Positions 32,798-42,766 are shown, numbered from the stretch's first letter. The stretch is DNA of 64,000 bases from Serratia nematodiphila DZ0503SBS1 (GCF_000738675.1 NZ_JPUX01000001.1:2046001-2110000), one strand, 5' to 3'. Notes: a model not told the origin generated them from the sequence alone. Numbers and translations: made by a program.

Positions 32798-32826
32798 ATA
32801 GTAACGACGGTGACAAATAATGTAAA
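32798..32826 (-). promoter_or_regulatory. Candidate emrR operon promoter
   Basis: On the minus strand, -35 TTTACA (32821-32826), a 17-base spacer and -10 TACTAT (32798-32803), ending 29 bases before the emrR ATG. No strong palindrome was recognised as the EmrR operator. Confidence 0.65.
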
Positions 32827-32930
32827 TGTTCAGCCGTGCGGATAATTTAGCAATTCGTGTCATTTGTCAGTGTTTGTAAAGATGTGGCGCCTGAAAACGC
32901 CAGTGTGAAGCCAAACGATCGGGAGCGGCG

Positions 32931-33278
32931 TCAGCCTGCACCGAAAAGCATTAACAGTTTTAATGTGACGCCAAAGGCCGTTGCGCCGAGCAGCGTCGAC
33001 AGAATGATGCTTTTGCTGCGGTAGAAGCACAGTGCCAGCGCGGCGAACCCCACCAACGTCGGCAGCAGCTTGTCCGGCTCGCGCATCACCACCGGCGTGC
33101 TGGAGACCACCAGCAGGGCGCAGATCGAGGCGATGCCAATGCTGTCGAGCAACAGGGCGGCTTTACCGCGTTTGAGGCCGGGCTGGGCGCGCGCCGGCGC
33201 CAGCCGCAGCGGCAGATAACGGAACAGGTAATTGGCGCAGCCCACCACCAGGCCGATCACCAGCACATCAATGTTCAT
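32931..33278 (-). CDS. ygaH: AzlD-type branched-chain amino acid exporter subunit YgaH
   Basis: Small inner-membrane protein of 115 residues with about four hydrophobic helices, partner of YgaZ in L-valine (and methionine) export. The start at 33278 (MNIDVLVIGLVVGCANYLFR) matches E. coli YgaH. It overlaps the end of ygaZ by 11 bases. The ygaZ-ygaH-emrR order is the same as in E. coli. Confidence 0.93.
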   Translation of the reverse strand: MNIDVLVIGLVVGCANYLFRYLPLRLAPARAQPGLKRGKAALLLDSIGIASICALLVVSSTPVVMREPDKLLPTLVGFAALALCFYRSKSIILSTLLGATAFGVTLKLLMLFGAG

Positions 33279-34014
33279 GGCTGGCCTCCGCCGGGGCTGG
33301 CTGGAACAGGGCGGCAATGCAGCCGGCGCCGATGCCGGCCAAAATGGCGACCGGAATGGAGAACAGCACCACGCCGAGCAGCGCGCCGGCCAGCGCGGCG
33401 GCGATAGTCAGGCTCTGCGGGCGGCGGAAGGCGGCCAGCAGGAAACTGAGAAACAGCGCCGGCAGCATGAAGGACAGCGAGGCCTCGATCACCGGGAACT
33501 GCTCCAGCGGGCCGTTGCCGAACAGCGCGCCGAGCGCGGTGCCGGCCACCCAGGAGAGCCAGGAACAGAGCGCGATGCCCAGCATCCAGTTTTCGCTCCA
33601 GCTGCGGTTATTGCGCATCAGCCTGGCGGTGGCGGCGGCGAAGACCTCATCGGTCAGGCCAAAGGCCCATATCGCCGTTTTGCCGGGCGACATGCGCGAG
33701 ACGATGCGGTGACGCAGCGCCGGGCCGTACAGCAGGTGGCGCACGTCCATCGCCATCACCGTCAATGCGGAGACCCACAGCGACATCCCGGCGCTCAGCA
33801 GAGCGGTGATCACGAACTGGCTGGCGCCGGCGTAGATGATGCAGGAGAAGAAAATGCTTTCCAGCGGGGAAAAACCCAGTTTGACGGCGCTGAGGCCGAA
33901 GGCGAACGCCACCGGGACATACCCGATGACGATCGGCAAACTGTCGACGACGCCGTTGGCGAAGGTGGCGCTGACGGCGGGCGGGTTGAGGCTGTCTGCA
34001 GCTTGGCTTTGCAT
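33268..34014 (-). CDS. ygaZ: AzlC-type branched-chain amino acid exporter subunit YgaZ
   Basis: Large inner-membrane subunit of the YgaZH exporter, 248 residues. The AzlC core is clear in SLPIVIGYVPVAFAFGLSA, FFSCIIYAGASQFV and TVMAMDVRHLLYGPALR, near-identical to E. coli. In E. coli the pair is controlled by Lrp. Upstream inverted repeats at 34026-34096 may be regulatory. Confidence 0.95.
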   Translation of the reverse strand: MQSQAADSLNPPAVSATFANGVVDSLPIVIGYVPVAFAFGLSAVKLGFSPLESIFFSCIIYAGASQFVITALLSAGMSLWVSALTVMAMDVRHLLYGPALRHRIVSRMSPGKTAIWAFGLTDEVFAAATARLMRNNRSWSENWMLGIALCSWLSWVAGTALGALFGNGPLEQFPVIEASLSFMLPALFLSFLLAAFRRPQSLTIAAALAGALLGVVLFSIPVAILAGIGAGCIAALFQPAPAEASHEH

Positions 34015-34025
34015 GGTTGTGGATC

Positions 34026-34096
34026 GCAGGGTAGATAGGACTTCAATAGTTTATGCCCAGAACATTACCAGAGAGTAAGTAATGTTTATACCCTGC
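34026..34096 (-). repeat. Two inverted repeats upstream of ygaZ
   Basis: AACATTAC (34061-34068) pairs with GTAATGTT (34079-34086), and outside them GCAGGGTA (34026-34033) pairs with TACCCTGC (34089-34096). The region separates ygaZ from the preceding MFS gene on the same strand and could hold an operator or a terminator-like structure. Confidence 0.5.
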
Positions 34097-34135
34097 ACCG
34101 CTAATAAATTTCTTTAGTGACTATTTGCACGATAA

Positions 34136-35335
34136 TCAGATTGTCGCCGGCCCCTGCGGATCGTGGTGCTTGCCGAGCCACCAGGTCAGCAGGTTGAGCA
34201 GGCATAACACCCCGCCGGCGGCGGCCACGCCGTACCAGCCGGCATGTTGATAGGCCGAGGCGGAGAGCAGTGAACCGAGCGCGCCGCCGATAAAGTAGCT
34301 GGTCATGTAGCCGGCGGTCAGGCGGTTGCGCGCGTCTGGCATGATGCGGTACATCACGCTCTGGTTAGTGACGTGCACCGCCTGCACCGCCAGATCGAGG
34401 ATCAGGATGCCGGCGATCAGCGCCCACAGCGATTGTTTGGCGAACGCGATAGGGATCCAGGACAGCAGCAGCAACACCAGGCCGACGGTGGTGGTCAGCC
34501 CGGCCTTGCCTTTGTCCGCCAGATGCCCGGCGCGCGAAGCGGCCAGCGCGCCGGCGGCGCCCACCAGGCCGAACAGCCCAATCACCCCCTCGGAATAGTT
34601 GAACGGCGGCGCGGCGAGCAAAAAGGCCATTGAGGTCCAGAGCACGCTGAAGTTGGCGAACGACAGGGCGCCGAGGATGGCGCGGGTGCGCAGCAGCGGC
34701 GTGCGGCAGAACAGGCTGAAGATCGAGGCCAGCAGCTGCGGGTAGTTCAGCCCGGAGTGTTGCTTATAGCGCGGCAGCGCGCGCCACAGGATCAGCGCCA
34801 TCAGGATCATCAGCACGCTGGCGACCCAGTAGATGGTGCGCCAGCCGCCGAACGACGCCAGTGCGCCCGCGACGGTGCGCGCCAGCAGGATGCCGAGCAG
34901 CAGGCCACTCATGATGATGCCGACGGTCTTGCCGCGCTTTTCCGGGTGGGCCAGCGTGGCGGCCAGCGGCACCAGGATCTGCGCCACCACCGAGAACAGC
35001 CCGGTGAGCGCGGTGCCGAGGATCATCATCGGCAGCGTGGCGGAAGTGGCGGTGATCAGCATGCCGCCGGCGGCCAGCAGCGTCATGAACACGATCAGTC
35101 CGCGGCGCTCGAACATATCGCCGAGCGGCACCAGCAGCAGCAGGCCGGTGGCGTAACCGAGCTGCGCGGCGGTGACGATAAAGCCGGCCTGGTTGACCGA
35201 CAGGTTGAAACCGGTGGCGATGGTTTCCAGCAGCGGTTGCGCGTAATAATTGCTGGCGACCGCCAGGCCGGTGGCGATGGCGATCAGCACGGTCAGCGCC
35301 GGGCTGAGGCCCGGATGGGCGTTTTGTTGGCTCAT
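34136..35335 (-). CDS. MFS transporter, DHA1-like, in the ygaY position
   Basis: Inner-membrane major facilitator of 399 residues with 12 predicted helices, start ATG at 35335. Features include SNYYAQPLLETIATGF, GYATGLLLLVPLGD (motif A-like) and GWRTIYWVASVLMI. In E. coli K-12 the gene between proX and ygaZ is the broken MFS gene ygaY; this appears to be an intact counterpart, though I cannot verify orthology. It is divergent from the LysR gene at 35441, a common regulator-target layout. Substrate unknown. Confidence 0.85.
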   Translation of the reverse strand: MSQQNAHPGLSPALTVLIAIATGLAVASNYYAQPLLETIATGFNLSVNQAGFIVTAAQLGYATGLLLLVPLGDMFERRGLIVFMTLLAAGGMLITATSATLPMMILGTALTGLFSVVAQILVPLAATLAHPEKRGKTVGIIMSGLLLGILLARTVAGALASFGGWRTIYWVASVLMILMALILWRALPRYKQHSGLNYPQLLASIFSLFCRTPLLRTRAILGALSFANFSVLWTSMAFLLAAPPFNYSEGVIGLFGLVGAAGALAASRAGHLADKGKAGLTTTVGLVLLLLSWIPIAFAKQSLWALIAGILILDLAVQAVHVTNQSVMYRIMPDARNRLTAGYMTSYFIGGALGSLLSASAYQHAGWYGVAAAGGVLCLLNLLTWWLGKHHDPQGPATI

Positions 35336-35440
35336 GGTTTTTTCATCACGGAAAGAAGATGGCGCGCAGTATCCGGCAACGCGTGTCCGGAAACCAATGT
35401 ATAATTTTCATTTTATTTATCTCATTTCAAGATAGATGCC

Positions 35441-36319
35441 ATGAACCTGAAACAGATCCGCTATGCGCTGGCGGTGGCGGAAGAACAGAGTTTCACCCGG
35501 GCGGCGCAGCGCTGCCATACGGTGCAGTCGGCGCTCAGCCACCAGATCGCCAAACTGGAAGAAGAGCTGGGCTGTACGCTGTTTGAACGCACCTCGCGCC
35601 GGGTGCGGTTGACCCCCGCCGGCCAGGCTTTCATACCCTCGGCGCAGCGGCTGTTGGCGGCACAGCAGGCGCTGGTGGAGGAGGTGACCGCCGCCGGCGA
35701 TGCGGTGTCCGGCACCCTGACCATCGGCACGATTTCAACCATAAACGCGATTGATCTGACTGAAAAGCTCGACAAGTTTCATCGCCACTATCCGGCGGTG
35801 AACATCCGCCTGTACGTTGGCATGAGCGAAGCCCTGCTGGAGGATGTGCGTCAGCAGAAGTGCGATATGGCGTTCGTCGGCATCTGGCCCGGCGATGTCG
35901 ATCTGCTGCCGATGTCGCACCGGCAGTTGACCGATGAGCCGCTGGTGGCGCTGGTGGCGCCGCAGCACCCGCTGGCCAACCGCGAGCGGGTTAACCTGCA
36001 GGAGCTGGCGGAAGTGCCGCTGGTGGATTTCTACAGCGGCACCGGCGCGCGGCGCCAAACCGATCGCGCCTTCCTGGCGGCGGGCATCCGCCGGCACGTC
36101 AGTTTTGAGATCGATCATATCGAATGGCTGGAGAATTTGGTGCGGCGCGGGTTGGCGGCGGGTATCGTACCTGTCTCGACCGCGCAACGCTTAAGCGCGT
36201 TGGTGTCGATTCCGATTGAAGACGGGCCGCGGCGCCAGGTGTATTGCATTTGGCCGCAGCCCTTGTCGAACGCCGCCGCACGTTTTTTACAGTTCAGCGG
36301 CATCGATCTGGCGGGGTAG
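35441..36319 (+). CDS. LysR-family transcriptional regulator
   Basis: LTTR of 292 residues: N-terminal winged helix-turn-helix (about 1-60, with FTRAAQRCHTVQSALSHQIAKLEEELG) and an effector-binding domain (about 90-290). It is divergent from the MFS gene, with a 105-base AT-rich intergenic region that probably holds its sites, so it likely controls that transporter and itself. No E. coli gene occupies this position. The effector is unknown. Confidence 0.9.
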   Translation: MNLKQIRYALAVAEEQSFTRAAQRCHTVQSALSHQIAKLEEELGCTLFERTSRRVRLTPAGQAFIPSAQRLLAAQQALVEEVTAAGDAVSGTLTIGTISTINAIDLTEKLDKFHRHYPAVNIRLYVGMSEALLEDVRQQKCDMAFVGIWPGDVDLLPMSHRQLTDEPLVALVAPQHPLANRERVNLQELAEVPLVDFYSGTGARRQTDRAFLAAGIRRHVSFEIDHIEWLENLVRRGLAAGIVPVSTAQRLSALVSIPIEDGPRRQVYCIWPQPLSNAAARFLQFSGIDLAG

Positions 36320-36342
36320 GGGCGCGGCAAAGGCGGCGCCCC
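36319..36342. terminator. GC hairpin between LysR gene and proX
   Basis: GGGGCGC/GCGCCCC stem with a 10-base loop, starting at the last base of the LysR stop codon, between convergent genes. No T-run in either direction, so termination strength is doubtful. Confidence 0.4.
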
Positions 36343-36349
36343 TGAACGG

Positions 36350-37351
36350 TTACGGCTTCGCCGCTGCGGCGGCGGTTTTCACCCAGCCGTCGAAGGTGGC
36401 CTGATGCGCCTTGATCCAGCCGTTAACGTGGTTCTGGATATCGGCTTCCGAAGCCTGGCCTTCATGCATGCGCAGGTTTTGCGCGTTGATGTCGGCGATC
36501 GGCAGCTTCATGATGGCGAACAGCTTGGCGGCCGCCGGATTGGCTGCGGCCCACTGCTTGTTGGCGGCGATGCGCATGGTGTTGACCGGGAAGCCGTAGT
36601 TGGCGCCGTTAGGCAGTTTGGTGTCGACGTTTTTCTGCTCGCCCGGCAGGGAGGAAAACGGCACCTGCAGCCAGACCACGTCGCGGCCCGGCACCATCAC
36701 ATCGCTGACCCAGTACGGCGTCCAGGTGTAATACAGCACCGGTTTGCCCTCTTTGTAGCGGGTGATGGTGTCGGCGATCATCGCCGCGTAGTTGCCCTGA
36801 TTGTGCTCGACGGTGTTGCTCAGGCCATAGGCCTTGATGTGGTGGTTGATCACCGCTTCGCAGCCCCAGCCCGGGGTGCAGCCGGTCAGATCGGCCTTGC
36901 CGTCGCCGTTGGTGTCGAACAGCTTGGCGATCTTGGGATCCTTGAGCTGCTCGACGTTGGTGATGTGGTACTGTTCGGCGGTTTTCTTGTCGATCAGGTA
37001 GCCCTGCGCGGCGCCGTTGACGTAGACGCCTTCGCGGTAGAACTTGGCGTCGCCGCCGGCGGCCTTGTATTGATCGGCGTGCAGCGGATCCCAGTTGACC
37101 GCGATAAAGGTCGCGTCACCGGAGGCGATCGAGGTGTAGGCGACGTTGTAATCCACTTCACGCGGTTCTTTCACGTCGTAACCCAATTTTTCCAGCGCCT
37201 TGCTGACCAGCAGCGTCTGGAAAGTCTCTTCGGAAATGGTGCTTTGCACCGGCTGTACCGCGATCCCCTTGCCGGGTAAATCTGCCGCGCTCACGCTCTG
37301 TGAGCCAATCAGCGTCGTCAGGGCGAGAGCCCAGATGCCCGTGGTGCGCAT
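36350..37351 (-). CDS. proX: Glycine betaine/proline-betaine-binding protein ProX
   Basis: Periplasmic substrate-binding protein of the ProU osmoprotectant ABC importer, 333 residues. A signal peptide ends near SVSAA-D, and the mature protein starts DLPGKGI as in E. coli. The betaine-box aromatic residues are in VNWDPLH and YTWTPYWVS, and GCTPGWGCE gives the disulfide region. The ATG at 37351 is preceded by GAGGGG. It is third in proV-proW-proX; 69 bases separate it from proW. Confidence 0.96.
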   Translation of the reverse strand: MRTTGIWALALTTLIGSQSVSAADLPGKGIAVQPVQSTISEETFQTLLVSKALEKLGYDVKEPREVDYNVAYTSIASGDATFIAVNWDPLHADQYKAAGGDAKFYREGVYVNGAAQGYLIDKKTAEQYHITNVEQLKDPKIAKLFDTNGDGKADLTGCTPGWGCEAVINHHIKAYGLSNTVEHNQGNYAAMIADTITRYKEGKPVLYYTWTPYWVSDVMVPGRDVVWLQVPFSSLPGEQKNVDTKLPNGANYGFPVNTMRIAANKQWAAANPAAAKLFAIMKLPIADINAQNLRMHEGQASEADIQNHVNGWIKAHQATFDGWVKTAAAAAKP

Positions 37352-37420
37352 AGTGTTTCCCCTCTTTCGATGTGGTGGTGTCATAGCCCGCCGGGGCCGC
37401 AGCCGCCGGCGGGAAAAGCG

Positions 37421-38527
37421 TCAGGCTTGCTTGATGAACGGGCGAGTCAGTAACCCGATGGGGCCGCGGCGATACCAGCGGCCGATGCCTTTACTGCGGC
37501 GATCGCGCCCCAGCGATTGGGTGAGGCGATCGAGAATGATCGCCAGGATCACGATGCCGACCCCGCCGACGGCGGCCAGGCCCATGTCCAGCCGACCGAT
37601 GCCGCGCAGCACCATCTGGCCCAAGCCGCCGACGGCGATCATCGAGGCGATGACCACCATCGACAGCGCCAACATCAGCGTCTGGTTAACGCCGGCCATG
37701 ATGGTCGGCATCGCCAGCGGCAGCTGCACTTTGAACAGCAGCTGGCGCGGGCTGGCGCCAAAGGATTCGGCGGCCTCGATCAGATCCTCCGGCACCTGCT
37801 TGATGCCGAGAATGGTCAGACGCACGATCGGCGGCAGTGCGAAGATGATGGTCACTACCACGCCCGGCACGTTGCCGATGCCGAACAGCATGACGATCGG
37901 CACCAGATAGACGAAGGCCGGAGTGGTTTGCATGGCGTCGAGCAGCGGTCTAATCACCTTGGCGGCATGCTTGCTGCGCGCCAGCCAGATGCCGAGCGGC
38001 AGGCCGATAAGGATGCAGAAGAACAACGCGGTCAGCACCAGCGCCAGCGTGACCATCGCCTGCGACCAGGCGCCGATGGCGCCGATGGCGATCAGGGAGA
38101 GCAGCGTCGCGGCGCCCATGCCGAGGCCCGAGACCTGCCAGGCGAGCAGCGAGAACACCAGAATGGCGATCGGCGCCGGCATGCCCAGCAGCAGTTGTTG
38201 GAAGCCGCTCAGGATCATGTCCACCGGCACGCGGATGCCCTGGAACAGCGGGCGGAAGTGCAGCACCAGCCAGTCGATGCCTTGCGTGACCCAGGTGTCG
38301 AACGGCACCCAGGCTTTGTGGAACGGATCGAGCAGGCTGAAGTGCTCCGGCTGCGCCGGGGCGCCGCTGAGCCAATCGGCGCTTTGCCCGGCGGCGTCAT
38401 GTGCGGCCGGCGGCGGCGCGCTGGACCACGCGTCACCGGCGTTGGCGGCGGCATCGCTGGCAGGTGCGGCGCCGGTATCGGCCGGTGCGGTAGCCCAGGG
38501 ATCTTGGGTTTGCGTGGTATCACTCAT
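37421..38527 (-). CDS. proW: Glycine betaine ABC transporter permease ProW
   Basis: Inner-membrane permease of ProU, 368 residues. An unusually long Ala/Pro/Asp/Ser-rich N-terminal stretch (about 1-60) precedes the hydrophobic helices. The EAA coupling loop is [24 protein letters not shown]. Its ATG overlaps the end of proV by 8 bases, showing translational coupling. Confidence 0.96.
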   Translation of the reverse strand: MSDTTQTQDPWATAPADTGAAPASDAAANAGDAWSSAPPPAAHDAAGQSADWLSGAPAQPEHFSLLDPFHKAWVPFDTWVTQGIDWLVLHFRPLFQGIRVPVDMILSGFQQLLLGMPAPIAILVFSLLAWQVSGLGMGAATLLSLIAIGAIGAWSQAMVTLALVLTALFFCILIGLPLGIWLARSKHAAKVIRPLLDAMQTTPAFVYLVPIVMLFGIGNVPGVVVTIIFALPPIVRLTILGIKQVPEDLIEAAESFGASPRQLLFKVQLPLAMPTIMAGVNQTLMLALSMVVIASMIAVGGLGQMVLRGIGRLDMGLAAVGGVGIVILAIILDRLTQSLGRDRRSKGIGRWYRRGPIGLLTRPFIKQA

Positions 38528-39722
38528 TGGTTGAGCCCTCCTTGTCCAACGCCTGCAGCAGCATGGCCTTGGAGATGATGCCGAGATAGTTATGTTCTTC
38601 GCCCACCACCGGCACCGCGCACGGCGCCTGGGCGACCAGGGAAATCAGATCGCTGAGCGGCGTGTCGGCCGGCACGGCGGCGGGGGCCTCGAGCAGGGCA
38701 TCGTCCAGCGTTTGATTGGCGGATAGCGCTTTTTTCAACGACTCTATCGACACCACGCCGATAAATTTCTTCCCGCGTTCAACAACATAACCATAATCAC
38801 GGTCCTCATCGCGCAGCAGCTGCAGCGCCGAGCGGGGGCCAAAACCGGGGGTTTTGCGGATCAGCGTCACCGGGCGCCGTTGGGCGATATCCTTGGCGCT
38901 GAATACATGACTGATGTCCACGCCGCGGAAGAAGGTGCGCACATAGTCGTTGGCCGGGTTGTTCAGGATCTCGTCCGGCGTGCCGACCTGGATCACCTCA
39001 CCGCCCTGCATGATGGCGATGCGATCGCCAATGCGCATCGCTTCGTCCAGATCGTGGGAAATAAACACGATGGTGCGCTGATGCTGAGCCTGTAATTTCA
39101 CCAGCTCATCCTGCATTTCGGTACGAATTAACGGATCGAGCGCCGAGAAGGCTTCGTCCATCAATAATATATCCGGGTTATTGGCCAGGGCGCGGGCTAA
39201 TCCCACGCGCTGGCGCATACCGCCGGATAATTCATCCGGATAAGACAGCGCATAATTCTCCAGCCCGACCTGACGCAGGGCATCCAGCGCTTTTTCCTGG
39301 CGCTCCGGCAGCGGTATGCCGGCTAATTCCATACCGAAAGCGGTGTTATTCAGCACATTCATGTGCGGCATTAGCGCGAATGACTGGAATACCATGCTGA
39401 TCTTATTTCGCCGCACGGTGCGCAGTGCGGTGTCAGATATTTTGGCGATGTCCTCACCGTCGATCAGCACCTGACCGCGAGTGGGTTCTATCAGACGATT
39501 GAGAAGGCGTACCAGGGTGGACTTGCCGGAACCGGAGAGCCCCATGATGACAAATATCTCGCCTTCTTCAATGGCCAGAGTGGCGTCTTTTACGCCGAGC
39601 GATAAGCCGGTTTTTTCAAACAGCCGATCTTTTGTCAGACCTTTATCCAGCAGTTTGAATGCGCGTTCCGGGTGTTCGCCAAATATCTTATACAGGTTCT
39701 TTACTTCGAGTTTAATTGCCAT
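38520..39722 (-). CDS. proV: Glycine betaine ABC transporter ATPase ProV
   Basis: ATP-binding subunit of ProU, 400 residues from the ATG at 39722, the E. coli length. Walker A is GLSGSGKST, the signature is [15 protein letters not shown], Walker B is [13 protein letters not shown] and the H-loop is FISHDLDE. The C-terminal third carries paired CBS domains that sense ionic strength. AGAGGAAA lies upstream of the start. Expression is expected to be osmotically induced; in E. coli the 5' part of proV is an H-NS-bound element. Confidence 0.97.
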   Translation of the reverse strand: MAIKLEVKNLYKIFGEHPERAFKLLDKGLTKDRLFEKTGLSLGVKDATLAIEEGEIFVIMGLSGSGKSTLVRLLNRLIEPTRGQVLIDGEDIAKISDTALRTVRRNKISMVFQSFALMPHMNVLNNTAFGMELAGIPLPERQEKALDALRQVGLENYALSYPDELSGGMRQRVGLARALANNPDILLMDEAFSALDPLIRTEMQDELVKLQAQHQRTIVFISHDLDEAMRIGDRIAIMQGGEVIQVGTPDEILNNPANDYVRTFFRGVDISHVFSAKDIAQRRPVTLIRKTPGFGPRSALQLLRDEDRDYGYVVERGKKFIGVVSIESLKKALSANQTLDDALLEAPAAVPADTPLSDLISLVAQAPCAVPVVGEEHNYLGIISKAMLLQALDKEGSTNE

Positions 39723-40128
39723 GCAATTTGCTGTTTCCTCTGGTTTAATTAACGCGTTATGGGCTGTCCTTAGCAAAATAAAAGAGCTTTTTACCCTAAC
39801 ACAGTGAATATCTGAGACAACCCTCAATGTCATTTAAATGGGATATTAGTGGTTTACATCAAGGTTTTAATTAGTTATGGTAATTTGGCCCGTGACTCAA
39901 AATTGACGGCCATTATTCGGCATAATGGTTTGGTTTTTTGGAAAATAATACGGTGTGGCGCAGAGAGATATTTTGGCGCCGCGCCTGCCGTTCGGATAAT
40001 AAAAAACCCGACCAGAGGCCGGGCAAAAGTCATCAGTATTTCATCAGTTTTAACGACAGGTGCCGATATCGAGGGGGATATCGTCGAGCGTCATGTTATC
40101 GCCTGAGTATGACAGCCAGATGGCAGCC
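39723..40128. other. Intergenic region upstream of proV
   Basis: About 400 bases with no gene seen. It holds an AT-rich proV leader with a possible but weak -35 TTGTCT/-10 TAGGGT pair, an inverted repeat CCATTAT-TCGGC-ATAATGG (39910-39928), and the terminator of the response-regulator gene at 39998-40023. Confidence 0.6.
39998..40023 (-). terminator. Terminator after the CitB/DcuR-like regulator gene
   Basis: Read on the minus strand, CCCGGCC and GGTCGGG pair (one G-T) and are followed by TTTTTTATT. It closes the sensor-regulator operon. Confidence 0.8.
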
Positions 40129-40815
40129 TCAGGCCTTGCGATACAGCCGCCGCGGATGGCCTATATTGCCGTACAGCATCTCCACCCGCACGAACTGGGT
40201 GGCGACGCAATATTCCAGATACCGGCGGGCGGTGGTCTTGCTGATGCCGACTTGCTCAACCACGTCTTCCACCGCATGCGCCACCGCCGGCTGGGCGATA
40301 AACAGCGCCTGCACCAGCTCCAGCGTGTTGGTTTCGATGCCTTTGGCGCTCGGCTCGCTGGAGAACTGTTTCGACTGCAGGTTATACAGCGCATCGACGT
40401 TGTCCTGATCGATGATCTTGAAGGTGCGCTGGGTCTGCACGAACTGCATGAAGCGTTCGAGCGAATTGCGCAGCCGCTTGTAGGACACCGGTTTGATGAT
40501 GTAATCGAAGGCGCCGTTGCGGATCGCCTGGCTGCAGGTATGCATGTCGCTGGCGGCGGTGATGAAGATCACCGAACAGGCGGGATTCTTCACCGCCGGT
40601 TCTTCCATCAGCTCGATGCCCTGGCCGTCCGGCAGGAAGTTATCCAGCAGGATCAGCCGAGGCTGATGCTCGTTGGCTTTGGCCCGCGCTTCGGCCAGCG
40701 TGGCGGCGTAAGCCACCACCCGCAGGTTGAAATTTTTCTCGATGAACTCCGCGTGCAGCGTCGCCAGTTGCGGCTCGTCTTCCACGATCAGAACGTCCAG
40801 TGTTAGGTGTGACAT
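40129..40815 (-). CDS. CitB/DcuR-family response regulator
   Basis: Two-component response regulator of 228 residues. The receiver domain (about 6-122) has the acidic pocket Glu12-Asp13, phosphoacceptor Asp58 in L-L-D-N-F, and the conserved Lys in IIKPVSYKRL. The C-terminal region carries a CitB-type helix-turn-helix (VGISKTTARRYLEYCV). It is downstream of the sensor kinase on the same strand, 32 bases apart, and likely activates the divergent 2-hydroxycarboxylate transporter gene. Which named system (Cit, Dpi, Dcu or Mae) it belongs to cannot be decided by eye. Confidence 0.92.
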   Translation of the reverse strand: MSHLTLDVLIVEDEPQLATLHAEFIEKNFNLRVVAYAATLAEARAKANEHQPRLILLDNFLPDGQGIELMEEPAVKNPACSVIFITAASDMHTCSQAIRNGAFDYIIKPVSYKRLRNSLERFMQFVQTQRTFKIIDQDNVDALYNLQSKQFSSEPSAKGIETNTLELVQALFIAQPAVAHAVEDVVEQVGISKTTARRYLEYCVATQFVRVEMLYGNIGHPRRLYRKA

Positions 40816-40847
40816 AATCGGGTGCTCAAAAAATCGGGTTATGGGTT

Positions 40848-42440
40848 TTATTTAGGGATAAATATAGAGAATATCGCGCCGTGCGGCTCGTTGTCCGACA
40901 CTTCTATGCTGCCGTGCGCCTGTGCCACGTGGCTGGCGACCAGATGCAGGCCAATGCCGTGGTCGCTTTTATCCGCTTTGGTGGTGACGCCCTGTTCAAA
41001 CAGCGTATCACGAATCTCCTCGGCGATGCCGGTGCCGCGATCCGCCACCTCGATCACCAGCTCGCCGCTGCCATCGCTGATATAGAGTTCGATCGCGTCG
41101 TGCGGCGCCGGGCAGTGCAGCGTCGCTTCCACCGCATTATCCAGCAGGTTGCCGACGATCGACATCAGTTCGGTCTCATTCAGCGCCGCCGGGATCTGCC
41201 GCAGTTGGCAGGCCGGATCGAAGCGCAGCTCGATGCCTTTTTCTCTGGCGCTGGAATATTTGCCCAGCAGCAGGCCGCACAGCGCCGCCGAACTGAAGCG
41301 CTGCGAGATGAAATCGAGGATCTCCTGCGCGCCCTCGGATTGGGCTTCCACATAGCGGATGGCCTCGTCGTAGCGCTGCATATGCAACAGACCGGCCAAC
41401 GTGGCGGTCCAGTTCAGCTGCTCGTGGCGCATGATGCGCAGGTTGTCGGCATAGCGTTTCACCTGGCTGAGCTGGCTGCTCAGGGTATTGATGTCGTTTT
41501 TGTCGCGGAAGCTGATCACCCAGCCTTGCAGCTCCTGCTCCTGCATGATGCGCACCCGGCTGGCGATCACCCGCACGTGGTTGAAGCGGCACACCTCGTC
41601 GTGCGTATCCTGGCCCAGTTGCGCGGCGGCGAAGAAGTCCGGCTGCGCCTGGATCACGTCGCCGATCGGCCGGTCCAGCAAACTGGCGGCGGGCTGGTGC
41701 AGATCCAATAGCTCGCGCGCCGCATGGTTGATGGTGATGATCCGCAGCTGTGGATCGATGGCGATCACGCCCTCATAAATGGCTTCCAGCAGCGCTTTTT
41801 GCTGGCGCACCAGCAGCGCGATCTCTTTCGGTTCCAGCCAGAACATCTGGCGCTTGAGGTTTTTCGACAGCAGCCAGGAAAAGACGAACAGGGCGATCAG
41901 CAGCAGGACGATGGAGCCGATAATTTGCGTCAACGTCCTGGCATTTAAATTATCTATGTGCGATTTCAAATAGCCGACGGAAACGATACCGATCACGTGA
42001 TTATTTTCATCCAGGATCGGCGCCTTGCTGCGCAATGAAACGCCAATGCCGCCCTTGCGAATGGAAATAATGCTTTTCCCTTCCAGCACCTCTTTATTAT
42101 CGCCGCCGATCATCGGCGTGCCCAAGCGGCCTTCGTATTCGGAATGATAAAGGTGGCGGGCATGACTATCACCGATGACGATATAACTGGCGTCGCTGCT
42201 GGCGCGGATTTTTTTCATCAGCGCGGCAATTCTGGCTGCGTCGTGTTTTTCCACTGCGTCCACCAGCGAAGGAATGAGGGCGATTTCCCGCGCCTGCACC
42301 TGGGCGCGGGCGCCGAGATCGCGGTGCAGCTGCGCATCCAACTGGTAATAGGTGTAGGCGCCGATACAGGTCAGCAGCAGGCAGGAGAAGGCCACCAGGC
42401 ACAGAAACAGCTTGATTTGAAATGAGAGTTTGAGGCGCAT
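40848..42440 (-). CDS. CitA/DcuS-family sensor histidine kinase
   Basis: Membrane sensor of 530 residues: helix 1 at about 9-30, a periplasmic PAS domain (about 31-168) with SDASYIVIGDSHARHLYH and GGIGVSLRSKAPI as in citrate and C4-dicarboxylate sensors, helix 2 at about 171-192, a cytoplasmic PAS domain (about 215-310), then a kinase core. The phosphoacceptor is probably His339 (MRHEQLNWT), with the N box LLDNAVEA and G boxes ADRGTGI and HGIGLHL. It is divergent from the transporter gene, suggesting it senses that transporter's substrate. Confidence 0.93.
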   Translation of the reverse strand: MRLKLSFQIKLFLCLVAFSCLLLTCIGAYTYYQLDAQLHRDLGARAQVQAREIALIPSLVDAVEKHDAARIAALMKKIRASSDASYIVIGDSHARHLYHSEYEGRLGTPMIGGDNKEVLEGKSIISIRKGGIGVSLRSKAPILDENNHVIGIVSVGYLKSHIDNLNARTLTQIIGSIVLLLIALFVFSWLLSKNLKRQMFWLEPKEIALLVRQQKALLEAIYEGVIAIDPQLRIITINHAARELLDLHQPAASLLDRPIGDVIQAQPDFFAAAQLGQDTHDEVCRFNHVRVIASRVRIMQEQELQGWVISFRDKNDINTLSSQLSQVKRYADNLRIMRHEQLNWTATLAGLLHMQRYDEAIRYVEAQSEGAQEILDFISQRFSSAALCGLLLGKYSSAREKGIELRFDPACQLRQIPAALNETELMSIVGNLLDNAVEATLHCPAPHDAIELYISDGSGELVIEVADRGTGIAEEIRDTLFEQGVTTKADKSDHGIGLHLVASHVAQAHGSIEVSDNEPHGAIFSIFIPK

Positions 42441-42766
42441 GGCGGAGCTTCACCGTAAAGAGATCCTGAAGCCTTACCCTATCACGAGAAGCGGGGTCTG
42501 TAATATTGCGCCCGATCAACTTGTGATCCTTCACACGGGATTAGAGTGAACCGGACGAGAATTGTTCGCCTGCGATAAAATTGATAAGCTTTAAAATAAA
42601 AACGGTATTAACACCATTAAAACCACGCCAGTTTTTACATAATCTTAATTAACCCCATAGAAACCATAACCACCATTAAAAACCCTTTTTAACTTTGAAC
42701 ATAATCACAGCAGATAATCCGTGCGCTTCTCTATGATGGCTGAACAAACTAATAAGAGGCCAGATT
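42441..42766. promoter_or_regulatory. Divergent control region of sensor kinase and transporter
   Basis: About 330 bases without a gene and markedly AT-rich from 42575 to 42710. CACCATTAAAA occurs twice as a direct repeat, at 42612-42622 and 42671-42681, 59 bases apart. These are candidate response-regulator sites; the transporter start is about 85 bases beyond the second. Confidence 0.55.
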
